In this document: in pieces, positions 1-8,015 of the stretch
Position numbering within the stretch: the first letter of the stretch is position 1
Layout of the letters: the number at the start of each line of letters is the position of its first letter
Assembly (NCBI GenBank): GCA_964429655.1
Contig: CAYSCZ010000022.1
Coordinates: forward strand, 1-44,037
DNA length: 44,037 nt
Source of the DNA: CAYSCZ01 sp964429655
GTDB lineage: Bacteria; Bacteroidota; Bacteroidia; Cytophagales; Cyclobacteriaceae
Direction of reading: 5' to 3'
Translations under genes and position numbers: made by a program
The notes under the pieces: model-generated
Seen by the model: only the letters and a program-made list of their open reading frames with translations
What the model was told of the DNA's origin: nothing
Database searches by the model: none

Positions 1-200
1 ATGACATAGAAACCGATTACCTGTACAATAAAGGAATTGAAAGGGGAATTGAAAGGGGAATTGAAAAAGGTATTGAGAGGGAGAAAATAATCATAATAAA
101 AAAAGCTTTAACAAAGAAAAAACTAACCATTGAAGAAATTGCCGACTTGGCAGACGTCAGCGTTGATCTGGTAATTACCATCCGGTCTCAAATAAATTAG
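1..200 (+). CDS. Rpn / PD-(D/E)XK nuclease family protein, C-terminal tail (5' end outside window)
   Basis: The frame starting at base 3 is open from the window edge to a TAG at 198-200, giving 65 residues. It contains the repeat KGIERGIERGIEKGIERE followed by a lysine-rich stretch and a small helix-turn-helix-like end (LTIEEIADLADVSVDLV). GIE(K/R)G repeats followed by such an end are typical of the C-terminus of Rpn/YhgA-like and PDDEXK-family putative transposases, whose nuclease domain would lie upstream and is not visible. The repeats are encoded by a roughly 12-bp DNA tandem repeat at about 33-90. The gene is convergent with the aldehyde dehydrogenase and no terminator is evident between them. 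The family call rests only on the tail. Confidence 0.6.
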   Translation, partial: DIETDYLYNKGIERGIERGIEKGIEREKIIIIKKALTKKKLTIEEIADLADVSVDLVITIRSQIN

Positions 201-239
201 GAGATAAATAATATTTTCTGACGCAATAACATTATCTGT

Positions 240-1577
240 TTATCTCACATACACTGTTTTAGCATTTACAAATTCTTTTATGCCCAATGAACCTAACTCT
301 CGTCCAAAACCACTTTCCTTTATACCTCCAAAGGGTAAGCGGGGATCTGAGTGAACCAATTCATTTACAAAACAGTTGCCGGCTTCAAGTTTGGATTCTG
401 CAATTTCCATTCCATTTTCAATATTTGAAGTAAATACAGCTGCACCTAACCCGAAGGAGGTGTCATTGGCTATTCGAATGGCATCTTCTTCATCTTTTGC
501 AGTGATAATAGACGCTACCGGTCCGAATATTTCCTCTTCATAAGCAGGCATCCCCGGACCAACATTATCCAGTACGGTAGCAGGATAGAAAGCACCTTCC
601 ATATTGGGTATATCTCCTCCCGTAAGCAGCTTAGCGCCTTTTTTTATACTTTCTGAAACCTGGTGGTTTACTTCGTCGCGTAAGTCTGTTCTTGCCATAG
701 GCCCTAAATCAGGATTTGATAGTGGATCACCCATTATTTTATCAGTCATGGCAGCAACTACCTTATCTGTGAATTCTTTTTTTACAGATTCTACAACTAC
801 AAACCGTTTAGCTGCTATGCAACTCTGACCACTATTGATCAAACGGCCTTTCACACATTTTTCTACCGCATGATCCAGGTCAGCATCTTCTAAAATGATA
901 TAAGGATCACTTCCACCCAACTCCATTACCGTTTTTTTCAGCATTTCACCTGCCTTTTTTGCCACAGCTCTTCCGGCTTTTATACTACCTGTGAGGGTTA
1001 CCGCTTTTACAATTTGGTTTTCAATAACTGCATTAACCTGTGCTGTGGATATGAATAGTGACTTAAACAGATGAATTGGAAATCCGGCTTTTTTAAATAG
1101 GAAATCAAGCTCGAGTGCACAATTAGAAACATTACTTGCATGTTTTAGGAGACACCCGTTACCGGCTACCAATGTAGGGATGGCATATCTAAACACCTGC
1201 CAAAAAGGGAAATTCCAAGGCATTATACCCAGAATAACTCCTAAGGGCTGGTATGATACATAACTCTTAGAAGCTTCTGTTTCGATTATCTGATCTGCCA
1301 GAAAATCCGGGCTATTGGAAGCATAATATTTGCAAAGCTTGATACACTTCGCAATCTCGGCGATGCTTTCTTTGTAGACCTTACCCATATCCTGAGTGAT
1401 GATGGTAGCATAGTGTTCTTTATTTTTATCTAATTCTTCCGCCAACTTAATTATTTGGTGAATTCTTTTATCTATTGATACTTCCTTCCACTTAAATTGC
1501 GCTTTTTGTGTGTAATCAATAGCAATGTGGACTTCGCTGTCCGACATATTTTCGATTTCTTTTATGATGGTAGTCAT
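240..1577 (-). CDS. NAD(P)-dependent aldehyde dehydrogenase, succinate-semialdehyde dehydrogenase type
   Basis: A 445-residue soluble aldehyde dehydrogenase. The cofactor and substrate motifs are intact: MPWNFPFWQ with catalytic Asn122, MELGGSDPYIIL with Glu219, and NSGQSCIAAKRF with nucleophile Cys253, then EEEIFGPV and the C-terminal LPFGGIKESGFGRELG. Sequence style and length fit the GabD1-like (SSADH) branch, which oxidises succinic semialdehyde or similar aldehydes to acids. The N-terminus is about ten residues shorter than usual, but the Rossmann fold begins normally. It is the most downstream of a run of minus-strand stress-type genes and is separated from the BON gene by a terminator, so it probably has its own promoter. 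Aldehyde detoxification would suit the neighbourhood. The exact substrate cannot be fixed from sequence. Confidence 0.9.
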   Translation of the reverse strand: MTTIIKEIENMSDSEVHIAIDYTQKAQFKWKEVSIDKRIHQIIKLAEELDKNKEHYATIITQDMGKVYKESIAEIAKCIKLCKYYASNSPDFLADQIIETEASKSYVSYQPLGVILGIMPWNFPFWQVFRYAIPTLVAGNGCLLKHASNVSNCALELDFLFKKAGFPIHLFKSLFISTAQVNAVIENQIVKAVTLTGSIKAGRAVAKKAGEMLKKTVMELGGSDPYIILEDADLDHAVEKCVKGRLINSGQSCIAAKRFVVVESVKKEFTDKVVAAMTDKIMGDPLSNPDLGPMARTDLRDEVNHQVSESIKKGAKLLTGGDIPNMEGAFYPATVLDNVGPGMPAYEEEIFGPVASIITAKDEEDAIRIANDTSFGLGAAVFTSNIENGMEIAESKLEAGNCFVNELVHSDPRLPFGGIKESGFGRELGSLGIKEFVNAKTVYVR

Positions 1578-1609
1578 AGATGATTTTTTTTATCACTATT
1601 AAATTAATG

Positions 1610-1643
1610 AAAAACAAGCAAAAGCCTCCCATTAAGAGAGGCT
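1610..1643 (-). terminator. Rho-independent terminator after the BON-domain lipoprotein gene
   Basis: A perfect 6-bp stem (AGCCTC 1623-1628 with GAGGCT 1638-1643) closes a 9-base loop. Read on the minus strand it is followed by a T-rich run (TTTGCTTGTTTTT). It sits 35 bases past the BON gene stop and before the aldehyde dehydrogenase start, so it should uncouple the two genes. Confidence 0.75.
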
Positions 1644-1677
1644 ATTAATCTTGCTAGCCAAGATATAAATTATAAGT

Positions 1678-3234
1678 CTAATTTCTTTGTACAACTAAAT
1701 TATTGTCAACATCCAAAGCGCCTCCATCATAAGCGTTTTGTTCTGCATTGAAATATTCCGTCCAGCTATCGACTTTGCCAGTAAGTATTGCCATACCATC
1801 ATCAACGGCAATATCCACATCTGAATTATTCACATAAGGTGACCACCATATTTGGTTTTTTATGTCTCTTTTGATTTCAAAATCAGTTTTTAAAGGACTG
1901 TAATTGTAAGCATATTGATCGCCATATGGATAATAATACAAATGGTCGTAATCAAAAACATATGGTGTAGAAGTTGCTGCTGCTTTTAAATTATTATTTA
2001 CACTTTTAACACCAAGTACTTTTGATGCTATATCAGCAGCTTCATACTTTTCGAAGTAGTTATCCACTTCACCGGATAATGTTACCGTTTCATTATCCGC
2101 AAAAACTGAAATAGCATCTTCCCTTAAATATGGATTTCTATCGATTGCGTCTTCAATATATTGCTTGATTGTATTGGAAGTAGGCATCTCTGTTCCTCTT
2201 ACCTTTAGAAGGTTATCTACACTCCATACACCAACTGTATTTTTGGCGGTCATTCCAGCAACATTTTTAGCTTTCAGGTTACTTACCGTTCCTGTCAGCG
2301 TCACGTGACCGTCATCAACATTTACTTCTGGCTTGAATGAATAAATCCGGGGATCATAAAGGAAAGCATCTTGTATTGCTTCTTTAATTTCCGTATCAGG
2401 TTTTACTGTATATTTTGATTTTCTGAGTTCTTTGTCTCTCGCCCAGATTTTCACTTCTAAATTGCTGGCATCGACAGATTCAACGCCTGACACATAAGCA
2501 TTGGTCTCTGCCTGTACTTTTTCACTTGAACTGGCTACAGTTCCCGTTAGTGTGACCTTGCCATCCTCTACTTTTACATTGACTAAAGCATCATCGACAT
2601 GAACATCCCAATGCAAAGTTTTTTCTATCTCTGCTTTGATCTCACTGTCCAATCTGTCTGATTTATAATTAAAGTAAACTTTATTGTCAACAGACCTGAC
2701 ACCATTTACCTGTTTTACAACCTTTTCTACCAGCTGCTTTTCTTGCCATGATTCTACCTCACCAGTGAGGGTTACATGTCCGTTATCAACATCAGCCTGT
2801 ACCTCATAAGATTCCGTTGCAGGATCCAATAATAATTCTGTATTGATGTTATCATGGAGTTGAGCGTCAGAAATATTAGTTTTCTCTACTTCTATGTGAT
2901 TAATTACAGAGCGGACGCCTTTTACCATACTGGCGATTTTTACGGCCCTGTCTTCCTGTAAAATATTGTCAACTTCTCCGGATAGTGAAACCACACCATC
3001 CACAGTGTTAACATCAATGTCATTCCAATCAACTTCATCCTTTATCATAAATTCCTTGTCTATCCATGCGGTGATATCAGAGTCTGAAATATCCTTTAAA
3101 GAATTAATTTCTTCCGCATCCTTTGGTGGATTGGAACTATCAGATGAGGAGTTGGTAATTCCATTTTGGCAACCGGCTAATAACCATGCCGTCAAAAGCA
3201 TTATCATTAATGAATTATTTTTTTTCCTATTCAT
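1678..3234 (-). CDS. Lipoprotein with six tandem BON domains
   Basis: 518 residues. The N-terminus is a lipoprotein signal (hydrophobic stretch ending LLAGC, acylated Cys22). After a Ser/Asn/Asp-rich linker come six BON units, each with a glycine-bearing strand motif and a closing SVDN-type motif: VDGVVSLSGEVDN, VDNGHVTLTGEVES, VEDGKVTLTGTVAS, VDDGHVTLTGTVSN, ADNETVTLSGEVDN and VDDGMAILTGKVDS. Approximate spans are 49-118, 122-190, 192-262, 278-347, 352-420 and 446-515. A Tyr-rich insert (about 430-445) separates units five and six. BON domains are associated with envelope stability and osmotic stress; OsmY has two. The protein is probably anchored to a membrane facing the periplasm. A strong terminator follows, so it appears monocistronic. 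Six units in one lipoprotein is unusually many. Confidence 0.9.
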   Translation of the reverse strand: MNRKKNNSLMIMLLTAWLLAGCQNGITNSSSDSSNPPKDAEEINSLKDISDSDITAWIDKEFMIKDEVDWNDIDVNTVDGVVSLSGEVDNILQEDRAVKIASMVKGVRSVINHIEVEKTNISDAQLHDNINTELLLDPATESYEVQADVDNGHVTLTGEVESWQEKQLVEKVVKQVNGVRSVDNKVYFNYKSDRLDSEIKAEIEKTLHWDVHVDDALVNVKVEDGKVTLTGTVASSSEKVQAETNAYVSGVESVDASNLEVKIWARDKELRKSKYTVKPDTEIKEAIQDAFLYDPRIYSFKPEVNVDDGHVTLTGTVSNLKAKNVAGMTAKNTVGVWSVDNLLKVRGTEMPTSNTIKQYIEDAIDRNPYLREDAISVFADNETVTLSGEVDNYFEKYEAADIASKVLGVKSVNNNLKAAATSTPYVFDYDHLYYYPYGDQYAYNYSPLKTDFEIKRDIKNQIWWSPYVNNSDVDIAVDDGMAILTGKVDSWTEYFNAEQNAYDGGALDVDNNLVVQRN

Positions 3235-3453
3235 AAGAACTAAATATTAAGATTTTAAAAATTTTTTATTCGTATTTAATTATATTTTACCTTTTTACTC
3301 AGAAAATTTATGCCAGTCTGGTCTGGTACATTTTAGAGTTAATTATCCAGCTTATAATAGTGTTTCCGGGTTTTTTGTATGTGTAGGAAAGCAACAACTA
3401 CAGCAATATTGTATACTCTTCCCCACAGAAAGTACTTTTATTTGTCGCGGCTT

Positions 3454-3490
3454 TATAAAAAAACCTCCGAAAGCTATTCCGGAGGTTTTC
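3454..3490 (-). terminator. Rho-independent terminator after the coiled-coil lipoprotein gene
   Basis: Stem CCTCCG (3464-3469) pairs with CGGAGG (3480-3485), extended by AAAA/TTTT. On the minus strand it runs into TTTTTTTAT. It lies 22 bases past the stop of the gene starting at 3949. The symmetric A/T flanks could let it work in both directions. The remaining bases 3235-3453 upstream of the BON gene contain no recognised feature. Confidence 0.85.
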
Positions 3491-3511
3491 AGAAGTGCAT
3501 GTTATAATTCC

Positions 3512-3949
3512 TTAGATACCGCTTATTGTTTCCTTAAGCTTTGATGAAAGTGAATCTATTTGTGTTTTTAGATTTTTAGCCATTTGATCGGTCTTTTTCT
3601 TCATCTCCTCGATTTCTTTTTCAGAAGCATTGCCTATATTGGTCACTATCTCAAATAGATCTTTCCTTTCCTGACGGATTTTAGTTATTGCTGCGGCCAG
3701 TTGTTGTTTTACATCTTCGGAAGATTCAGCCATTTTTTTCTCCAGGTCTTCAATCTGACGATCTGTTTTTCTGGCTAATGAATCTACCTGTTGTTTAATT
3801 TCATTTCTTTTCTCATCCATAATTTTATCTGTTTGTTGATTATTTGTATTTTTTTCTTTCGATGAACACCCAACCAGGCTCATTATTCCAAGTAATATGA
3901 ATATGATTGGGATGATCCGCATTGGTTTATATTTATTAAATTGTTTCAT
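3512..3949 (-). CDS. Small coiled-coil lipoprotein of unknown function
   Basis: 145 residues. A basic start, a hydrophobic stretch (residues 11-27) and SLVGC give a lipobox at Cys28. The rest (about 40-145) is a Lys/Glu/Gln-rich helix with repeated QVDSLARK, QIEDLEKKM and QIDSLSSKL heptad-like units, predicting a coiled coil with no catalytic motif. The start overlaps the stop of the upstream ArsC-like gene by one base (TAATG), so the two are translationally coupled and should share a transcript. A structural or tethering role at the envelope is plausible. The function is not recognised. Confidence 0.8.
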   Translation of the reverse strand: MKQFNKYKPMRIIPIIFILLGIMSLVGCSSKEKNTNNQQTDKIMDEKRNEIKQQVDSLARKTDRQIEDLEKKMAESSEDVKQQLAAAITKIRQERKDLFEIVTNIGNASEKEIEEMKKKTDQMAKNLKTQIDSLSSKLKETISGI

Positions 3950-4371
3950 TATTTATCCTTTTTTGTTTCTTCTGGATTCACGCTGTTTGCTACCACTTCC
4001 TTATCATCCATATCCTGTTTGACAAAATCATAGGAGGATTTCACAAAATCAGCACGATCCTGATATACTACTATTGGTGTTTTCATTAATTCAGGATTCT
4101 TAAAGAGTGCCTTTACCGCACCATCCTCATCAAACTCAGTATTAAAATACATTTTATGATAGGTTTCTGATTCTTTATCAACCAGGTCCTCTACACGGCT
4201 ATTTAGTTTTTCTGCCAGTAGTTCTATCTGAGTACCTGTAAGTTGTTCTTTGCTGATATCCAACACTTTTACAAAATGGTGTTGTAAGGTCTTCGCATAT
4301 GCTAAAGCCCTTTTTTCTACCAAATCATTTGAATTATAAATAAGCAATATCTCGTTTTTTAATACTTTCAT
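3949..4371 (-). CDS. ArsC/Spx-like thioredoxin-fold protein lacking the active-site cysteine
   Basis: 140 residues resembling arsenate-reductase-like glutaredoxin folds. The N-terminus EILLIYNSNDLVEKRALAYAK aligns with the ArsC pattern IYHNP-x-C-x3-R-x2-L, and FKNPELMKTPIVVYQDRA matches the conserved cis-proline/substrate strand near the C-terminus. The position of the catalytic Cys is Leu17, and the protein contains no cysteine at all, so it cannot be a thiol reductase. It overlaps the following lipoprotein gene by one base. A binding or regulatory role is more likely than catalysis. Family membership is inferred from these two motifs and the size. Confidence 0.7.
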   Translation of the reverse strand: MKVLKNEILLIYNSNDLVEKRALAYAKTLQHHFVKVLDISKEQLTGTQIELLAEKLNSRVEDLVDKESETYHKMYFNTEFDEDGAVKALFKNPELMKTPIVVYQDRADFVKSSYDFVKQDMDDKEVVANSVNPEETKKDK

Positions 4372-4401
4372 TAGAAGGGTTTTATTAATGTATAGGCTAA
4401 A

Positions 4402-4437
4402 ACTGTTCCAAAACCACTAGCGTGCGATGAGAACAGT
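4402..4437. repeat. 7-bp inverted repeat upstream of the ArsC-like/lipoprotein pair
   Basis: ACTGTTC (4402-4408) and GAACAGT (4431-4437) form a perfect inverted repeat with a 22-base spacer, 31-66 bases upstream of the minus-strand start at 4371. There is no U-tract, so it is not a convincing terminator. It could be an operator or chance. Confidence 0.3.
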
Positions 4438-4481
4438 GAAATAGATATCCCGGATGGTTGTAAGGGCTAAATTTTCCTCGG

Positions 4482-5366
4482 TTAATTAAAGAGTGTAGAA
4501 AATCTGCCCCTTGTTCCCGAAACTTTGTCAAAGTGTTTTTTCATCAAATACGCAATGCCCCAGGTAGTGAAAAATGAGAAACTGCTGTAGATGACAGCTA
4601 TAGCTGATACAGCGGAATTATCAAGTAGTTGCTCTGCAATAAAAATTGCCAGGGCGCTGTTTTGAAGACCCATCTCAATAGCAATGGTATATTTTCCTTT
4701 ATGATTAATACCTGTAAGACCAGCAATCATGAACCCGGCAAATATGGTGCTTATGTTTAAAAGAAGCGTAGGTAAAACCAAATGCCAATCACTCCAGGAT
4801 ATCCGTGAACCTCCGCTTTGCTGATCAAAAAGTACATAAAAAAATACAGCTATCAGAATTGCCGGAAGTATATATTTCATCGGTTTTCTCAGCCGCTTTG
4901 AGAATTGCGGAAAGAAATGTCTGATTGTCATTCCAACACCAACAGGCAATACAACTGTTGCGCTTATCTCTTTTAATATGTTTAAAAATGAGAGTGAAAC
5001 ATCGGCAGATTGTCCCAAAAAAAACATCGAAGAGAAGCTCATGATTAAGGGTATGGAAATTAATATGAGAAAGCTGTTAAATGCCGTCAGTGAAATGGAC
5101 AGGGCCACCCTCCCATCAGAGAGGTGCGTCACAAGGTTAGAAGCTGTTCCTCCCGGGCAAGCAGCAATAAGTACTAAACCCACCTTATATAACGGAGCTA
5201 TTGGCCATAGGAAAGCAATTAAGAATCCGGTCATTGGTAGTAGTATCATTTGAAGGGCTAACCCGACAAGTATAGCTTTTGGATTTAAAAATACCCTCTT
5301 AAAATCATTCACGGTAATATTCGAGCCAATACCAAACATGATCAGTGTGATAGCTACTGATATCAT
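4482..5366 (-). CDS. Bile acid:sodium symporter family transporter
   Basis: 294 residues, strongly hydrophobic, with about eight or nine membrane segments. The family hallmark AACPGGTASNLVTHL lies at 68-82, preceded by LIMFGIGSNITVNDF, the usual second-segment motif, and ALQNSAL-type residues appear late (MGLQNSALAIFIAEQLL). This BASS family moves organic anions (bile acids, pantothenate, pyruvate and others) with sodium. The ATG start omits the first membrane segment of longer relatives. The frame upstream continues only to a TAG a few codons past a TTG, so little extra N-terminus is possible. Substrate unknown. Confidence 0.85.
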   Translation of the reverse strand: MISVAITLIMFGIGSNITVNDFKRVFLNPKAILVGLALQMILLPMTGFLIAFLWPIAPLYKVGLVLIAACPGGTASNLVTHLSDGRVALSISLTAFNSFLILISIPLIMSFSSMFFLGQSADVSLSFLNILKEISATVVLPVGVGMTIRHFFPQFSKRLRKPMKYILPAILIAVFFYVLFDQQSGGSRISWSDWHLVLPTLLLNISTIFAGFMIAGLTGINHKGKYTIAIEMGLQNSALAIFIAEQLLDNSAVSAIAVIYSSFSFFTTWGIAYLMKKHFDKVSGTRGRFSTLFN

Positions 5367-5427
5367 AAATTCATAAAATTAGACCTTGTCAATATCTGAT
5401 ACTATATTTCTAATGTAATAAAACAAG

Positions 5428-5483
5428 GCAAAACTACTTCTTGCCCTCAGGGAGAACTGATTAATATGTTATGAAGTAGTGCC
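5428..5483. repeat. Intergenic hairpin with nested stem
   Basis: GGC-AAA-ACTACTTC (5428-5440) pairs with GAAGTAGT-GCC (5473-5483): an 8-bp perfect stem extended by 3 bp across an AAA bulge. It lies between the GNAT stop and the transporter gene. The loop contains CCCTCAGGGA. There is no U-tract on either strand, so it is not a standard terminator. It may be an RNA structure or a remnant of a fold-back element. Confidence 0.4.
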
Positions 5484-5518
5484 TCGTCCGGAATAAGTTA
5501 TGTACTATCTGAGGTCTG

Positions 5519-5818
5519 CTATAGCGTGTTGCTTTTAATAATCTCCTCGTATTCAGGATTATGCTTTACAAAATCCTTTACGAATGGACATGATGGTTGC
5601 ACATAGTACCCATTATCTTCTACGAAATTTATAGCCTTTTCCACAATCATTGAGGCTATGCCCTTTCCTCTTGCCTCCTTTGGCACGAAGGTATGATGAA
5701 AATCCAAGGTTTTACCATTGCCATTTTCATAAGAAAGGTAAGCATCGCCTCCCTCTGCTTCCACGGTAAAACACGCGTTTTTTTTATCGTGTATGATGTC
5801 ATTTTTATTTATTGTCAT
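5519..5818 (-). CDS. Small GNAT-fold N-acetyltransferase (YjdJ-like, PF14542 type)
   Basis: 99 residues, the usual length of the minimal GNAT subfamily. The acetyl-CoA loop is seen as EARGKGIASMIVEKAI (about 49-64), and the C-terminal signature QPSCPFVKDFVKHNPEY is characteristic of the YjdJ-like proteins. The N-terminal strand pairs FTVEAEGGDAYLSYE and LDFHHTFVP are as in the family. It lies 6 bases downstream of the universal stress protein gene on the same strand, so it is probably in the same operon. The substrate of this subfamily is not established. Confidence 0.85.
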   Translation of the reverse strand: MTINKNDIIHDKKNACFTVEAEGGDAYLSYENGNGKTLDFHHTFVPKEARGKGIASMIVEKAINFVEDNGYYVQPSCPFVKDFVKHNPEYEEIIKSNTL

Positions 5819-5824
5819 AACTAT

Positions 5825-6673
5825 CTATTTTATTACTAATAGTGGAACGTTTGAATGGAATACAAGTTCCTGGGTAATGTTCTGATTGATCATTCGATCA
5901 AAAAACTTATGTTCTTTATAAAAAATTACCATCAGATTTCCTCCAGTCTCTTCCTGAAATGCAAATATTCCCTTTTCAATATTTTTACTGAGGACCGTGC
6001 TAAAGCTGTACCGGATATCTTTTAATGTATTCTTCAGCATGATAAGGTGCTCATCAGTATCTAATTCCTCATCCTGTATGACATTGAATATATTCAAAGT
6101 TGCTTCGTTGCTTTTAGCGAGGTTGATCAAAAAATCAAAATCAGGATTTTCACCAATATCACTAAAGTCCAGGGCAACATTAATCTCAGTAAGCGGTTGG
6201 TAATCTGCAGATTGAGGGATGACCATAATGGGGGTATCAACCTTCCTTGTTATTCTATCAGCCGTAGTACCAACAAATATTTCTTTCAATCCACTTGCGC
6301 CTTTAGTACCGATAACCGTAAGATCAATATCCCGTTGAGCTGTAACCTCTTTAATGGTTTCAGTAATTATGCCTGGCAAATGAAGTAATTCATAATCAAT
6401 GTTTGAGAAGCCTTCTATCTCGTTAACTAGTTTTTCCAGCTTTTGCTTGGTTATTTCATTTAAAGGAAACTGGTTATTAACAGGATCCGGTTGTAAACTG
6501 GTCCCTGGCACAAACTGGTTGGTGGGAACCATCTGGGCTTCAGGACTAAAGGCATGAAGAAGCACAATTTTAGCTTTAAATGAATGAGCGACGTCCAATG
6601 CATAGTTTAATGCATTCATTGAAACTTCATCGAAATTAACCGGAGCTAAAATTTGATTGATTTGATTAGTCAT
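5825..6673 (-). CDS. Tandem-domain universal stress protein
   Basis: 282 residues from the preferred start at 6673 (MTNQINQILAPVNF). An ATG further upstream at 6715 would add 14 hydrophobic residues that do not fit the Usp fold. Domain 1 (about 1-145) ends with GTKGASGLKEIFVGT, an exact G-x2-G-x9-G-[S/T] nucleotide-binding signature, and DTPIMVIP. Domain 2 (about 150-282) starts TEINVALDFSD and ends SNVPLLVIK without the full glycine motif. This suggests one ATP-binding and one degenerate half. Usp proteins bind ATP and modulate survival under starvation, hypoxia or oxidative stress. The gene is followed by the GNAT gene and preceded by a broken Usp gene on the same strand. Confidence 0.88.
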   Translation of the reverse strand: MTNQINQILAPVNFDEVSMNALNYALDVAHSFKAKIVLLHAFSPEAQMVPTNQFVPGTSLQPDPVNNQFPLNEITKQKLEKLVNEIEGFSNIDYELLHLPGIITETIKEVTAQRDIDLTVIGTKGASGLKEIFVGTTADRITRKVDTPIMVIPQSADYQPLTEINVALDFSDIGENPDFDFLINLAKSNEATLNIFNVIQDEELDTDEHLIMLKNTLKDIRYSFSTVLSKNIEKGIFAFQEETGGNLMVIFYKEHKFFDRMINQNITQELVFHSNVPLLVIK

Positions 6674-6718
6674 AAAAATTGTATTTAATAATTTTAATAT
6701 GAGGATTTTCCCCACTTA

Positions 6719-7278
6719 TTAAAAATCGTAAGCATTGTTTAATTCAACCCGTTCTACTAATACCGGCTGGTTTGACTCCCTCAAAACATTTTCAGCCAGA
6801 CTATCTATTAACATCGACCAGCACTGTGAACGCTTGTAAGTTTTTATCAAAATCACATCAGTGTTTGACCTTTTAGCCCTTTTTATTATTTCATCAGCTT
6901 CATCTTCACCAAACAGCACATGGATCTCATAGTTTTCGATATCATAATTCCTTGCAAGTCCCAGGATTTGTTAATGACTTCCTGTTCCTTGATTACTTCT
7001 TTGTTTATGACATTGACGAAGTGAATGACTCCTCCAGCTTGTTGAAAGTACTTTGCAAGGGCAAATAATTCACTAGGAACTTCTTGACTTAAATCTGTGA
7101 CTATCAATATGTTCTTTAATTGAAAATTTGATTCGTGTGATACCGAGAGTACTGGGATATTAGCATGTTGAATGACCTTTTCAAAAGATTTGTGTAGTGT
7201 TTCAATGAAAAAATGATAATGGAATGAAGAAAATAGGTTCAGGTAAAATTTAATGTCTTTAATTATTATCTGAACCAA
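6719..7278 (-). pseudogene. Broken universal stress protein gene (truncated and frameshifted)
   Basis: Two overlapping frames together encode one Usp second domain. The frame read from 7278 gives HANIPVLSVSHES (the tail of domain 1), then LKNILIVTDLSQEVPSELFALAKYF through NKSWD, then runs out. A second frame picks up as LARNYDIENYEIHVLFGEDEA and continues through RAKRSNTDVILIKTYK and NQPVLVERVELN to the stop at 6719. The frame change is near 6955-6965. Nearly all of domain 1 is missing: upstream residues such as IKDIKFYLNLFSSFHYHFF do not resemble Usp. It was probably a paralogue of the adjacent intact gene. A sequencing indel could explain the frameshift but not the missing domain. Confidence 0.8.
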
Positions 7279-7322
7279 TAATTAACCTAGGCTTTATTTG
7301 AAGTTATTCAAAACAGCTTGTT

Positions 7323-8015
7323 TTAGAATATCGGAGCAAAATATGGGCTCTCAATTTTGAATTGTACAGGTAAAACAACCCAGTGAGATACCGGGTATCC
7401 TGCAACTTTTGCTGGTACCCACTCACCTGATGTGTTTTTGACAGCTTCTTTAGCTTCATCCTTCGTTTCGTCTAAGACCCACTTCACTCCAGTTTCCAGG
7501 TTTTCAGTTGCAATTACATTATCTATGGTTCCATCAGAATCGACAATGAATTTAACATAAACAACACCTTCTATGCCGCTATTTTCTGCTTCATCTGGGT
7601 ATTCTATATCATTTAATAATTCATCGTAAAAATCCTCATAACCGACTTTAGGTTGTGGTTCTGTTTCTGCAGAATAAAAAACCCCTACACGGTTAGCTAC
7701 GTTTTCAATTGATTCTCTTAAATTTTCAATATCGATGAGGTGTACTTCCAGACGTTTTTTATCTTCATTTACCGGAATACCTGATATCGCAACTTCTGAT
7801 ACCACACCATCATCATAAACATACTTATAAGTGGCTTTAGGATACACTTCCATTATATCATATACTTCTAAATATAAGGACTCAATCCTGTCCTGTATTT
7901 TTTCAATCTCATCATAACTTTTATCTTGAGCTATTACTGAAAATGATGATAATAGAACAAAGATGGCTAATGTCCATCTTACGAATCCTGTAAAGAGATT
8001 TAGTTTAGTTTTCAT
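7323..8015 (-). CDS. Secreted protein with C-terminal TonB domain
   Basis: 230 residues from the preferred start at 8015, which gives a clean signal peptide (MKTKLNLFTGFVRWTLAIF ... FSVIAQ/DK). An ATG 33 bases upstream would only prepend a short non-signal stretch. Residues about 25-125 are helical and acidic. From about 135 there is a TonB C-terminal domain: IEYPDEAENSGIEGVVYVKF, IVDSDGTIDNV, then EWVPAKVAGYPVSHWVVLPVQFKI. No permanent membrane anchor or proline-rich spacer follows the signal, so it is not a classical ExbBD-coupled TonB; such soluble TonB-C proteins are common in Bacteroidota. Role unknown; perhaps envelope or stress related. Confidence 0.8.
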   Translation of the reverse strand: MKTKLNLFTGFVRWTLAIFVLLSSFSVIAQDKSYDEIEKIQDRIESLYLEVYDIMEVYPKATYKYVYDDGVVSEVAISGIPVNEDKKRLEVHLIDIENLRESIENVANRVGVFYSAETEPQPKVGYEDFYDELLNDIEYPDEAENSGIEGVVYVKFIVDSDGTIDNVIATENLETGVKWVLDETKDEAKEAVKNTSGEWVPAKVAGYPVSHWVVLPVQFKIESPYFAPIF

